Source of the DNA: Hyaloraphidium curvatum
Lineage: Eukaryota; Monoblepharomycota; Hyaloraphidiomycetes; Hyaloraphidiales; Hyaloraphidiaceae
Assembly (NCBI GenBank): GCA_025558095.1
Contig: JAIVFI010000001.1
Location: 185,001 to 249,000 of the forward strand
Direction of reading: 5' to 3'
DNA: 64,000 bases
Part shown: piece by piece, positions 20,054-29,306 of the stretch
Layout: every line of letters begins with the position of its first letter
Numbering within the stretch: position 1 is the first letter of the stretch
Notes under the pieces: generated by a model
Told to the model about the DNA's origin: nothing
The model's input: only the letters and a program-made list of their open reading frames with translations
Database searches by the model: none
Made by a program: the position numbers and the translations under genes

Positions 20054-21403
20054 CTAGCTGCGCTTCCGCTTCTTGAGCTCCTTGTCCTCGGTCTCTTTAC
20101 GGTGGCGTTCCGCCCATTCTCCCAGCCATTTTTCCTCAGGCGATGTGAAAGCCATGTTCAGATTTGCAATGTTCAGTGTAGCTCCGCTGCGTTTCTCTTG
20201 TTGTCCAAGAGGCCGAACTCGCAGCAATTGGACCAAGGGTGAGCCATCGAGTTCCTTGGCAAATTGAATGACAGGAGGGCCATCCGTGCGTTTATCGAGC
20301 TCCTTCCATTTCTTCGAAGGGTCTAGGCGGCCCTCCAAGACCCAGCGAATCATCCGATCCCCGTAGCCGTCCCTCGCATCGCGAAAAGAGTACGATTTGA
20401 CATACACAGGGAACGGCAGCTCGATGGAAAGTGCCTCGTTGGGTTGGAAGGACATGTACATTCCGCTCAAAGACATCGGGTCCTGTCGGAGTGAAGGATC
20501 TGGCGTTGTTATGGAAGCGCCTGCTCGTCGGAATCCGCGCAAGTCGTACGATCCTCCTGCATCATCTAGTAGCTCACGTTGCTCGAAGCGTCGGAGGCGA
20601 TCAAAAGCACTATCATTGAGGATCTGCCGAGGCACGTATGGGAAAGACTTGCAGGCTTCGAGAATTGGAGCTGGCAGCAGCGGAAATTTCACCAAGCTGA
20701 GGAGTTCAGATGACGCCTTCAGCGCCGCCGCATCGCCGTTGACTCGAGCGTCTTCAGTGACGCCCAAGATAGCAAAAAACCGCTGAAACTCCGAGACCAA
20801 GCTTAAGCCGTCACGAACGAGGAACTCGGCCAGATTATCGATTGGAACGTGGGACAAGTCCTCGTTCCAAAGCTCCATGCCGAACGTTTTGGCTGCGAAT
20901 GGCATCACAAGGTCTTTGGCTTCCGGGAAGTCTCGGAGATCTTCGAGAAGTTCAAACGAAGTAGATCCTTCTTTGCCGGGATACGCGGCCATCCATGCTT
21001 CGCAGTGCGCCCGCAGCCGAGCTATGTCGAGCTGCGAAGCCATAGCATAGAGCGCCGCAAGATTGTCCGATTCGATGGTGATCTTGCCGCCGTACATCCA
21101 GCGCAGAACGTCCGGCCAGACCCCACGGGGGTCCGGGAAGCCCAACCTGACTTCGCCAGCCGCCGTCTCTTTGAACCCGTGAGCGAGCGCAGCCCGAAAG
21201 AAGCCCGAGTGAGCGCAGACCACGATGCTGTGGAGCCGGCGTTCGCTTCCGTCCGCATCAACGACAGACAGGTCCGAGCGCTCGCCCGATTCGAGGAAGG
21301 GAAGGAACGCGCCGGACCGGAAGAAACCGCCCTCGGAAGCCGCTTCATCAAAGACCGTTGCGGCAAGGGCGGGATTTGTCGCCGGGGTCGCTTGAGTCGC
21401 CAT
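20054..21403 (-). CDS. BTB/POZ domain protein
   Basis: Single-exon 449 aa protein. An N-terminal BTB fold is seen at about residues 40-135: GERSDLSVVDADGSERRLHS followed by VCAHSGFFRAALAHGFKE, VLRWMYGGKI and NLAALYAMASQLDIARL. A helical BACK-like region follows (about 150-260). The C-terminal ~180 residues, with the SLSGMYMSFQPNEALSIELP and VKSYSFRDARDGYGDR segments, look like a jelly-roll ligand-binding domain of the kind often attached to BTB proteins. The C-terminus is highly basic (KELKKRKRS). BTB proteins of this type often serve as Cul3 substrate adaptors; that role is inference. It is convergent with the Doa10 gene, coding ends under 50 bp apart. Confidence 0.75.
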   Translation of the reverse strand: MATQATPATNPALAATVFDEAASEGGFFRSGAFLPFLESGERSDLSVVDADGSERRLHSIVVCAHSGFFRAALAHGFKETAAGEVRLGFPDPRGVWPDVLRWMYGGKITIESDNLAALYAMASQLDIARLRAHCEAWMAAYPGKEGSTSFELLEDLRDFPEAKDLVMPFAAKTFGMELWNEDLSHVPIDNLAEFLVRDGLSLVSEFQRFFAILGVTEDARVNGDAAALKASSELLSLVKFPLLPAPILEACKSFPYVPRQILNDSAFDRLRRFEQRELLDDAGGSYDLRGFRRAGASITTPDPSLRQDPMSLSGMYMSFQPNEALSIELPFPVYVKSYSFRDARDGYGDRMIRWVLEGRLDPSKKWKELDKRTDGPPVIQFAKELDGSPLVQLLRVRPLGQQEKRSGATLNIANLNMAFTSPEEKWLGEWAERHRKETEDKELKKRKRS

Positions 21404-21519
21404 TTGGACCGTGCAGCTGCGCTGGGTCGGCCGCGAGGTGGTTGATGAATCACCGGTCGGAACCGCACAAGCCTCATCAGCAACCGCCGAGAAAGACAGG
21501 CTTACTCCGTCCTTCTATC

Positions 21520-24500
21520 TTATATATTGACATCTTTCCTCCTTAGCTGCTCCAATCCCACCGTGCCAAACTCCACGGCGCATCCATTCCCGACATTCGG
21601 GAACTGCTTCCGCTCGTCGGCACTCGGAGACGACGAGCATTCGCTGGCAATCCCCTTGGCCGACCCGCGCGGAACCACGGCAACCAGCACGCGCCCTTTC
21701 GCGTCCAGGAACTGCCTGAAGTAGCGATTGTAGACCTTGAGCAGGTCATCGCGGCCGAGAGCAAACAGCTTGGACTCGTAATCCAACTCCTCGTCAAGCG
21801 TTTTGAAGCCCTTGAAACCAGATTAGCGGCCTTGAAATCCAGCAACCAGCTGCAAACCAACCTTGACGGCCCCGGTGATCGCGCTCCACACCGCGCCGCC
21901 CGTCGTCCCGCGCCCCTCCACCATCCCAAACGCGAGCGACGCCCTCGCGGCCTCGATCTCGGTCTCCGTCAGCGCCGCCTCGATGCTCCCCAGCACGTCC
22001 CACAGCCCGTACAGCGCCTTGCGGACGTCGGTGCACTCCCACGCGTCGAACCTCAGCAGACCCGAGTGGCTAGACAGGGACACCTCGGCGCCATACGCGA
22101 ACCCGCCACCGCGGATGCGACTGTAGAGCACGCCGTCGGTGCGGGAGAGCAGCGAGGACAGCAGGCGGACGGCCAGGTAGTCGTCGTCGCCGGGCCGCAG
22201 GCCGCAGGGCACGGCGGAGATGACGTAAGACGTCGCGATGCCCTGGAGCGGGACGAGCATCGCGGTGGGGAGAGACTTGGCGAGGTCGGAGAGATCAAAG
22301 AGGGCCGACGGGATCGGGAAAAAGTCGGAGGGAGGAGCAGCCACGTCCGGCTTGCCGTTGGCCTTCGAGGTGCTGGGCACGTGCTGCTTCCAGATGTTGA
22401 GGAAACCCTGCAGCGCCCGATCGCCGGCGGCAGCGTCCGGAGCGGTGACGACAAGGAACCCGCCCGTGCCCGCAACGAGCTCCTTCCTCAGCGCGTCGAA
22501 AGCAGCCGCAACGGAGCCGGCGTCCGCCCGCACACGCTTGACGAGCTCCTTGAGGAACGGCTTCTGCAAAAAAGTGGAAACGGCGACCTCGTTCGCGCTC
22601 CCCGGCCCCTTTTCGCCGTCGCCGCACGCCAGAGACCGGAGCACGGCCTGCGCCACGTCCGACGCCTCGCGCTCCGACTCGGAGCACCGCGACTCCAGGT
22701 TGCGCGCCACGGCTTCCACCCGCTCGCCGTCCCACACGGCGCCGAAGAGGCATGCGGCGAGCCAGGATGCGGATTCCGAGACGAGTGCGTGCGGGAAGGT
22801 GCAGCCGATCTGGAACAGGTGCGGGAGCCAGCCCGCCGATAGGCCGGTCGCCGACATGCCCAGGCCGGCAAAATGCGAGGTGAAAAGCTCGAGCGTGCGC
22901 TTGGAGACCTCCTCCCACGTGCGCGGGCCGCCGGGACCGTCGGACATGGGCGTCGTAAAGAGCAGCTCGGAAAGCGAGGGGAGCAGCAGCCTCGAACCCT
23001 TGCCCAGCCGGTCCGTGGGCAGGAACAGGCGGATGCCCGAAAACGCCGTGTCGGCCTCCACCACCACCGCCGCCGAAAACGGCAAGCCCGGCGGCAGCCC
23101 CACCACCCTCCTCGCCGCCGGAATGCTCGGCAGCCCTTTGGTGCTCGGCACCGGCGGCATCCCCGCGACCACCTCGGGCGGCACGTCCGTCTCCTGCGCG
23201 CGCTTGGCCTCGGCCGCTTTGCGGGACATCTCCTCCAGCCCCTGCGGGCCGAGCGAGTCGCACCGAGCCTGCCGTTCGCGCTCCGTCTTGGCCTGCTCTT
23301 CCCGGGCGAGCGTCGGCGAGGGTCTGCACGAAACCTCGGCGCAGGGAAGGTCCCAGACGAGCTTCTGCAGCACCGATTTCCAGTACCCCGAGTCTTTTTC
23401 ACCCTTGGCGAGCAGCGCGTCCGCGGCCGCCAGCGCCGCAACCCTCCCTTCCAGCTTCCCCGCCCCCTCGCCCAGAAGGATGCCCGGGATCGCCAGCTCC
23501 GCCAGCGTCTCCGCAGGATCGTCCTCGAGGTCCTCGGCGAGGCGGCGGCGGTGCCGTTCGAGCGTCGGGAGCACCGCGGCGTGGGTGAGCGGGGAATCGG
23601 GGGCAAAGAGCGGGGCAAGGGAGGCGTGCAGGAGGGAGGAAAAGGCCGAGGGGGCAAAGAGGTCCGGCTCCGACGAGGTGGAGGAGGCCGATCCGGCGTC
23701 GGAAGCGCTGTCGGCGCCGGAACCGTCGGAGGAGGAGCCGTCGTCGGAGGCGCCGGAGCCCGAGTCCACGGACATGTCCGATCCCTCGTCGGCCTCGGAT
23801 CCTGCGCCGTCCTCAGCCTCGGACCCCGACCCGCCTTCCGAACCCTCCTCGACGTCCTCCCAGCTCCCCTCGCTCCCCGATCCCTCGGCATCAGATCCCG
23901 CGTCCGACCCGCTGCCCACTTCCGCCCCGTCGCCGCGGAACGGCACGCCCCAGAAGGCGATACGGAACGCGGCCCTCCCGACCGCGGGGTACTCCATCAC
24001 CTCCCAATCTACCTGCTCGCACCGCGGCCTCCTCAGAGAAGTCCAGCTGCCGAGGATGCTGGACGGGTCCTCGCACAGCCAGCGTCCGAGCACGTCGAGC
24101 GCGTCGAGGTCTTCCGGCGAGGTGCCCTCGGGAAGCAGGAAAGTGTAGGAGAGGCTGCCCGTGTCGGCGTCGGGCGAGGGAAAGTCGACGGTGCGGAGGA
24201 CGGAGGGTGCGCCGGTGGAGAAGGGCGGGGCGGGGAGGTCGGGGATGTGCTGGATCGCGGGCAACGGAGCCGAGCCGTTGGTGTTCATGCCGGTGGCGTC
24301 CGTTCCGACGACTCCTTGGAGCGCGGCGCGGATCTCGGCGTCCTCGGGCACGTCGCCGGCCAGCAGCAGGGTGAGACGGTCCGGATCGTACCACTGGGCG
24401 TGGTAGGCCTTGACTTGGTCATTGGTCAGCTTCTCAATCTCGGGGGTGAGCCCGCCGCACTCGAACGCGTAGGTCGAGCCGCCAAACACGGCCTCGCGCG

Positions 24501-25128
24501 CCGTGCGGTCCAGCAGGTCGGCCTGGGTGTTTTCGCGGCCGGCCATCTCGGCGTGGACCACGCCCCGGAGCGCGCCCTGGCCGTCGACATGGAGGACCTC
24601 GGCCGCAAAGTGCGAGTCGGAGAGCACGGGGTTCAGCACGTGGTCCAGGAATGTCGGCAGCACCTTGAGCAGGTTGCGGCCCCCGGCGGCCGTCAGCGTG
24701 TACGCCGTGTGGTCCTCGGTCGTGTACGCGTTCGTGCCGTTGGAGAGGGCGCGAACTGCAAGGAGATCCAGCAGCCCGCGGTGCGGCGCGTTCCGCGACC
24801 CGCAAAAGACGAGGTGCTCGAGCGTGTGCGGCAGCCCGCGGCCGTCCTTGACCCGCGTGGGCACGATGGCCCAGACGTACGACAGCGGGCCCGGGAGGGG
24901 AAGCGCGAGCGTCCGCAGCCGCGGCACGGCGACCTCGCGCACGCGGGGCACCGCCGCAGCGCCCATCGCCGCGCGTTTGAAGACGTGGAACGCGAGGGAG
25001 GGGGCCAGCGGGGCAAGGAGGGCGGATAGCCGTTTTGTTCCTGCGCGTGGTTGGGCGGCGCGGGACCGCGGACCCCGAGCGGTTGCAGACTGGCGCTCGA
25101 GGTCAAGATCTCTCCAAGAAAGAGGCAT
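21520..25128 (-). CDS. M16-family zinc metallopeptidase with acidic insertion
   Basis: Pitrilysin/insulinase-family peptidase of the large single-chain type (yeast YOL098C/C05D11.1-like). Exons 25128-21862 and 21810-21520 give 1185 aa. The inverted zinc motif HxxEH is in GLPHTLEHLVFCGSRNAPHR, with the distal Glu in VVHAEMAGREN, and family signatures SNGTNAYTTEDHTAYTLTAA follow. The second half repeats the M16 fold without zinc ligands, as expected. Unusual: a run of ~90 residues of almost pure Gly/Ser/Asp/Glu (about residues 395-485, DNA 23690-23950) interrupts the N-terminal half. It is in frame and free of stops; splicing it out is possible but I saw no clear site. The N-terminus carries Arg/Ala-rich residues that might be a mitochondrial presequence. 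A TATATATT stretch sits at the stop codon. Confidence 0.85.
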
Positions 25129-25189
25129 TAGAGCTTTGCAATGCCAAATCGAAGATCGTGGTTCATCAATCTAGCTAGATTGGGCCTTA

Positions 25190-25513
25190 CTACTCGTCCA
25201 TTTCGGCGTTTTCCGTGATCTCGCCCAACTCATGCTTCTTGACCCAACCATAGTCGGTCTGGACGTAGCCGTACTGATGAAACAGCTCCCCCCTCTCCGA
25301 CTCGATGATCATTCTTTCGGTCTCGCTCTTGGCGGACAGACCGGCTCGGAACCACCAGCTGTACTCGGTGAAGCCGACCACGGCTTTGCCGACGGGCTTG
25401 ATCCCGGCGGCGACGCGGTCCATGTCCGCCTCGTCGTCGCCGAGATTGAAGCTGAAGAGGTTGAAGACCAAGTCGTCGTACGAGACGGGCTGCCCGGTGA
25501 CGGCGTTCCTCAT
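25190..25513 (-). CDS. Small hypothetical protein
   Basis: About 107 aa if it starts at the ATG at 25513 (MRNAVTGQPVSYDD). The open frame extends upstream to about 25693, but that part overlaps a segment conserved as 5' flank of the downstream paralogous genes and is probably not coding. Internal features: acidic FNLGDDEADMDRV, aromatic FTEYSWWFRAG, a Ser/Glu-rich helix, and a C-terminal GYVQTDYGWVKKHELGE. No family is recognised. It is divergent from the unknown gene at 25731. It could be a 3' exon of a longer gene. Confidence 0.4.
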   Translation of the reverse strand: MRNAVTGQPVSYDDLVFNLFSFNLGDDEADMDRVAAGIKPVGKAVVGFTEYSWWFRAGLSAKSETERMIIESERGELFHQYGYVQTDYGWVKKHELGEITENAEMDE

Positions 25514-25630
25514 CGTTCTGTCGCGGAGGATGCGTAGGCGCCCATACTTCGCAGCTTCCCGCAGCTGGCGTAGTGCCTCACGGTGGCAAAAGAGAACGAA
25601 CCGGTGGCAATGAGAGGGACAGATAGACGC

Positions 25631-25730
25631 TGTTTGTTTTTGTTTCCCGCAGGCGTCGACCGATGACTCGTCACCCGCCTCCATCGAAATCAATCCATTC
25701 GCAGTCCAAAAGCGCTTCTAGTGCCGCATC
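25631..25730 (+). repeat. Duplicated 5' flank of the unknown paralogue family, copy A
   Basis: The 100 bp just upstream of the ATG at 25731 closely resembles 26976-27076 upstream of the next paralogue, sharing blocks such as GCGTCGACCGATGACT and TGCCGCATCATG. It should contain the conserved promoter or 5' UTR and shows that the duplicated unit extends beyond the coding sequence. Confidence 0.7.
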
Positions 25731-26609
25731 ATGCTTCCGAGCTCCTCGAAGAAGTCGACCATGCGGCAGGCCCGAAACGTCGTTCCTTCGCGCGCGGACC
25801 CCACGGCGGAAGGACACCGACTCTTCTCGACGGACGCGCGGTGCGCTCTGGTTTGCCGGCCGGACGCGCTCCGGACCTCGAACATGGACTTCCTGGCGCG
25901 CCTCGTCGAGATCCTGACCGAGCGACCTCGGGCCGGCGCTCGCTCGAGTACCTACGTCAGGAGGGTGCTCATCGAAGCCCTGGGCAACAGGTTCTTGCGG
26001 GCCGTGCCAGCGCCGCGCTTCTTTGGAGAGAGCCACGCTCTGCCCGGCATCATGGAGGTGATAGGCCGCCTCGCCGCTTCCGTCGCGCGTGAGAACCTCG
26101 CCGGCACACTTCCCTTCGACGACGTCGAACTCCGGGACACGCTGGTCCACTTGCCCTTTCATTCGGAGGAGCTCGTTCGCTCAATGACGGATCCGGAGGC
26201 CCCCGGTCGACTTCTGCGCCAGGTCCTGTGGGACTACTGGATCGACGCCCGCCATCTGCCCGTGATGGATCTCCAAGACATGCTCATCCTTCGCAACGCT
26301 CAGCTGCGCGCTTACCGGCGTCACTTGGCCCGGAACTTGCCCGTCAAGGACCCTGATCACGCACGCTTTACCTTCGTCCGACCAGGCCGGCTTGCCACTT
26401 GTCCCAGGAGCCAAAAGGAGTTCTGGGCCGACCTCACGGCGTGGGACATCCTCGTTTTCGACGCGTACCAGGCAACGGGCGACGGACGCAGATGGGGTTG
26501 GCTACTTGGGGGCACCGTGAACCCCTTCAATATCCTCAGATCGATCGAAGCCTCTCACGTCGGGGGACGGAAGCTGCATGGCGTGTACCTGTGGGAATAC
26601 ATGAAATGA
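25731..26609 (+). CDS. Unknown tandem family protein, copy A
   Basis: Intronless 292 aa protein of no recognised family, first of three adjacent same-strand paralogues. The start at 25731 (MLPSSSKKSTMRQ) matches that of copy B (MPRSSSKKSTTRS). A shared core follows: ENLAGTLPFDDVELRDTLVH, a helical LLRQVLWDYW and LQDMLILRNAQLRAYRRHLA region, DPDHARFTFVRPGRL, then the strongest block EFWADLTAWDILVFDAYQAT with GDGRRWGWL, and a C-terminal GRKLHGVYLWEYMK. No signal peptide or membrane segment; a basic Ser/Lys N-terminus. The protein looks like one compact alpha/beta domain with invariant Trp residues. Function unknown. Confidence 0.65.
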   Translation: MLPSSSKKSTMRQARNVVPSRADPTAEGHRLFSTDARCALVCRPDALRTSNMDFLARLVEILTERPRAGARSSTYVRRVLIEALGNRFLRAVPAPRFFGESHALPGIMEVIGRLAASVARENLAGTLPFDDVELRDTLVHLPFHSEELVRSMTDPEAPGRLLRQVLWDYWIDARHLPVMDLQDMLILRNAQLRAYRRHLARNLPVKDPDHARFTFVRPGRLATCPRSQKEFWADLTAWDILVFDAYQATGDGRRWGWLLGGTVNPFNILRSIEASHVGGRKLHGVYLWEYMK

Positions 26610-27076
26610 AGTCTCTTTGCTTGTAAGCTCAGCAGGATACGTTTGCGGGCGCGATCGCTCCGATGTCTACGTCACCGGTCACTCGTCTCCCACATCCACT
26701 TCCTCGCATGGAGCCGGGAACTGAAGTCGCTCTACGGGTGGCCGGCAAGGAGCCCGACGGCGCCAAAGATCGTCGTCATCGACGTCGAGATGGAGAGGCG
26801 CCGGCGCGATCGATGCCCAAAGGCGGACGGTGCGTCGCGGGGGGGCCACTCCATGATCGACACTCTGGCCCTGGGGCCGCATGGAATGTACACCATGTTG
26901 CCGCGCCGCGGAGCACCTCTGTTGACGCGATTTGGGTGCGGCCGACGACGGCATGCCGATATCAGAGGGGCACGTTGTTTGCTTTTGTTTCGCGCAAGCG
27001 TCGACCGATGACTGGGCGTCAGCCTCGATCAAACATCTTTCCATTCGCCGTCCATAAGTGCTTCTGCTGCCGCATC
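26610..27076. other. Intergenic region including duplicated 5' flank, copy B
   Basis: 467 bp between family copies A and B. The last ~101 bp (26976-27076) match the flank of copy A. The frame of copy B is open upstream to about 26663 but there is no homology to copy A there, so I treat that part as non-coding. Nothing else recognised. Confidence 0.55.
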
Positions 27077-27937
27077 ATGCCGCGCAGCTCCTCGAAAAAG
27101 TCGACCACGCGGTCCAGAATGCCGCGTCAGCGCCGCGAACTCCCGCCCCCCGACGACCCGACCGTGGACTTCGCCGAAGGCTCGTGGGCCGCGCTCATCT
27201 ACCGGCCGGACGGCCTCCGGGCCCTGGACGTCGACGGCCTGGCCAGCGTCGTCGAGATCCTCACTGGAAAGCAGCGTCGTGGCGCCAGTGCGGCGATTTA
27301 CCTCAGGAGAGCCCTCGACACTCAGTGGCCCGCGGAATTGACCGCCGCGCTCGAGCGTAGCCATGCTTTGTCAGCTTTGATGAGCCTCATGCGCCTCCTT
27401 GCTTCCTCCGTCGCGCTCAAGAACCTGGCCGGCGAGCTTCCTTTCGATCACGTCGAGCTGCGCGACACGCTGGTGCACCTGTCGCTCCCGGATGAAGATC
27501 GCGTTCGAGCCATCACCGACCGCGAAGCCCTCGGACGACTTTTGCGCCAGCAGCTGTGGGATTACTTCCTCGAGCCCCGCGATCTGCCCGTGACGGAGCT
27601 CCAAGACCTGTTGATCCTTCGTACGGCCCAGCTGCGCCGGTACCGCCGCGTCGTTGCCCAAGAAATGCCGCTGGAAGATCCCGATTACTGTCGGTTCAGC
27701 TTCGTCAGGCCGGGAAGGATCGTCGCGGGTCCCAGGAGCGAGAAGGAGTTCTGGGCCGACATCACGGCATGGGACGTGCTCGTCTTCGACGAATACCAGG
27801 CCACTGGCGACGGGCGCAAATGGGGTTGGCTGCTCGGACGGACGGTCAACCCTTTTAGCGTCTTTCGGGCGATCGACGCTGCTCAAGACGGCGGACGGAA
27901 GCTGAATGGATGTCATCTGTGGCAGTACATGCGCTGA
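27077..27937 (+). CDS. Unknown tandem family protein, copy B
   Basis: Intronless 286 aa paralogue of the protein starting at 25731. The start at 27077 is set by homology to copy A although the frame is open further upstream. Shared blocks in order: NLAGELPFDHVELRDTLVHL, LLRQQLWDYF, LQDLLILRTAQLRRYRRVVA, DPDYCRFSFVRPGRI, EFWADITAWDVLVFDEYQAT with GDGRKWGWLLG, VNPFSVFRAIDAAQ and the terminal GRKLNGCHLWQYMR. Substitutions between copies A and B are spread along the whole length, so the duplication is not recent and the protein has been kept as a protein. No family recognised. Confidence 0.65.
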   Translation: MPRSSSKKSTTRSRMPRQRRELPPPDDPTVDFAEGSWAALIYRPDGLRALDVDGLASVVEILTGKQRRGASAAIYLRRALDTQWPAELTAALERSHALSALMSLMRLLASSVALKNLAGELPFDHVELRDTLVHLSLPDEDRVRAITDREALGRLLRQQLWDYFLEPRDLPVTELQDLLILRTAQLRRYRRVVAQEMPLEDPDYCRFSFVRPGRIVAGPRSEKEFWADITAWDVLVFDEYQATGDGRKWGWLLGRTVNPFSVFRAIDAAQDGGRKLNGCHLWQYMR

Positions 27938-28128
27938 ATGTGTGATTGGAAGCTGTGTCTTAGTGCAGTTGGACGTCGATGGTGGCGCCGAGAGTTCCTT
28001 GTCCGGAGCGCATTTCGCAACTGGAACACGTCAGCGGACGAATTCACGGATTCACACATCCACCACAAAGCAACTCGCCTTCGTCCGGCCGACAAATCAA
28101 GCGCCAGTCGAAGAAAAAGCCGTCCCAC

Positions 28129-28940
28129 ATGGAGCCGGAGACTGAATTTGCCTACGGGCCTCGTGGGAGCTCCCCGCCGCCGGCCTTCGTCAGAAGCCTC
28201 GCCAGCTACGGGCCCGAAAGCGCACGGGCGCTGCTTTACTACCCTGAAGACATCCGCTCCATGTCGCTCGAAGAGCTTGCGCTGCTCGTGGAGCTCGTCA
28301 CGGGCGTCGAATTCGCGGAAGGACCTGAGCCGGGTGACTACATCCGCGACGTGCTGGATGCCCGCGTCGCGGATTGGGGAGCAACCGGGACCGCGGGGCT
28401 CACCAGGGAGGAGGCGCTGCGCGGGACTCTGGCGCTCATGCGGGATTCGTGACCTGGGTGGCGGCCGAGAACCGCGCGGGCAGGAGGGAGTTCGACGCGC
28501 TCGGGGACACGATGCTGCTCGAGGTGCCGTTCGCGGAAGACATCAGGGCGCTCACGGAACGCCGCCATATCGTGGCCCTGATTCGCTATCTTCTGTGGGA
28601 CTACTACACGGACGCGGACAGGGACGCCATGGCGGAAGATGCCCTGAGGCAGCTCCTGATATCGCGCGTCACCCACATCATCGCCTTCCGGCGCAAGCTC
28701 GCCAAGGACTTTCCGCTCCGCGACCCGGACCACATGTGCAAGTTTGTGTGGCCGATCGGGTCAGCCAAGGTTCCCACGGTGGAAGATGCGATTATCTGGA
28801 TGAACATCGCCTATACCGAGTACTACGAGACGCGCCACCACTCGAAGTGGGGCGGGCTCGGCAACTTCGAGCCCGTCAGCGACTGGTCCTTGGTGGCGGG
28901 TGCCGCACGTGCCCATGTGGACCTCGAGGCCGGCATTTGA
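28129..28940 (+). pseudogene. Unknown tandem family, copy C, frameshifted
   Basis: Third, more divergent paralogue. The first frame runs from the ATG at 28129 (MEPETEFAYGPRG) to a TGA at 28450-28452. The homologous frame continues in another phase (VAAENRAGRREFDALGDTM ... LIRYLLWDYYTD ... LISRVTHIIAFRRKLAKDF) to a TGA at 28938-28940. Alignment to copy B (VALKNLAGELPFDHVELRDT) puts one missing base near 28441-28450. A phase-compatible 35-bp intron (28449-28483) can be drawn, but it would delete sequence that aligns well to the paralogues, so a frameshift is more likely. Sequencing error is an alternative. The conserved EFWAD block is lost or diverged. Confidence 0.6.
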
Positions 28941-29306
28941 TTCCTTGCCCTTGCAGTTCTGCCCCGTCCCGCGGACGTAGACTCTTTGGATCAGCCCGAC
29001 CTGAACGATGTACAGCATTGCGGGTGGTAGCACGCAGGCATTGTTTCCGGGCGGATGATCCTGCCCAGAGTAGATGCTACGGGGCCGCGAAACCATTCCT
29101 CGTCGCGGTGCTTGATGGCTTGTCTCGTCGCCTCTGTCTTTCCCTGCCATTCGATCCGAAAAGATTGCATCCATCTTTTTCCGTGTCATCTGCCCGCACA
29201 TTAGGGTAGATGACCTGCTGTGGATGCAGAGCTGCATCAGCACGGAGTTGAATGTGGACGGTCCCTTCGAGACGGCCGGGGTCTCACCGCCGCCCCCGTT
29301 CCCGCG
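28941..29306. other. Intergenic region, nothing recognised
   Basis: 366 bp between the frameshifted paralogue and the Spt2-like gene; it should hold the Spt2-like promoter. No TATA box, RNA gene or repeat seen. Confidence 0.4.

Noticed and set aside
26663-27076. N-terminal extension of unknown family copy B
   Set aside because: No resemblance to copy A and overlaps the conserved 5' flank; the ATG at 27077 aligns with the start of copy A.
28449-28483. 35-bp intron in family copy C
   Set aside because: Phase fits but it would delete residues that align to the paralogues, and it is shorter than any other intron modelled here.
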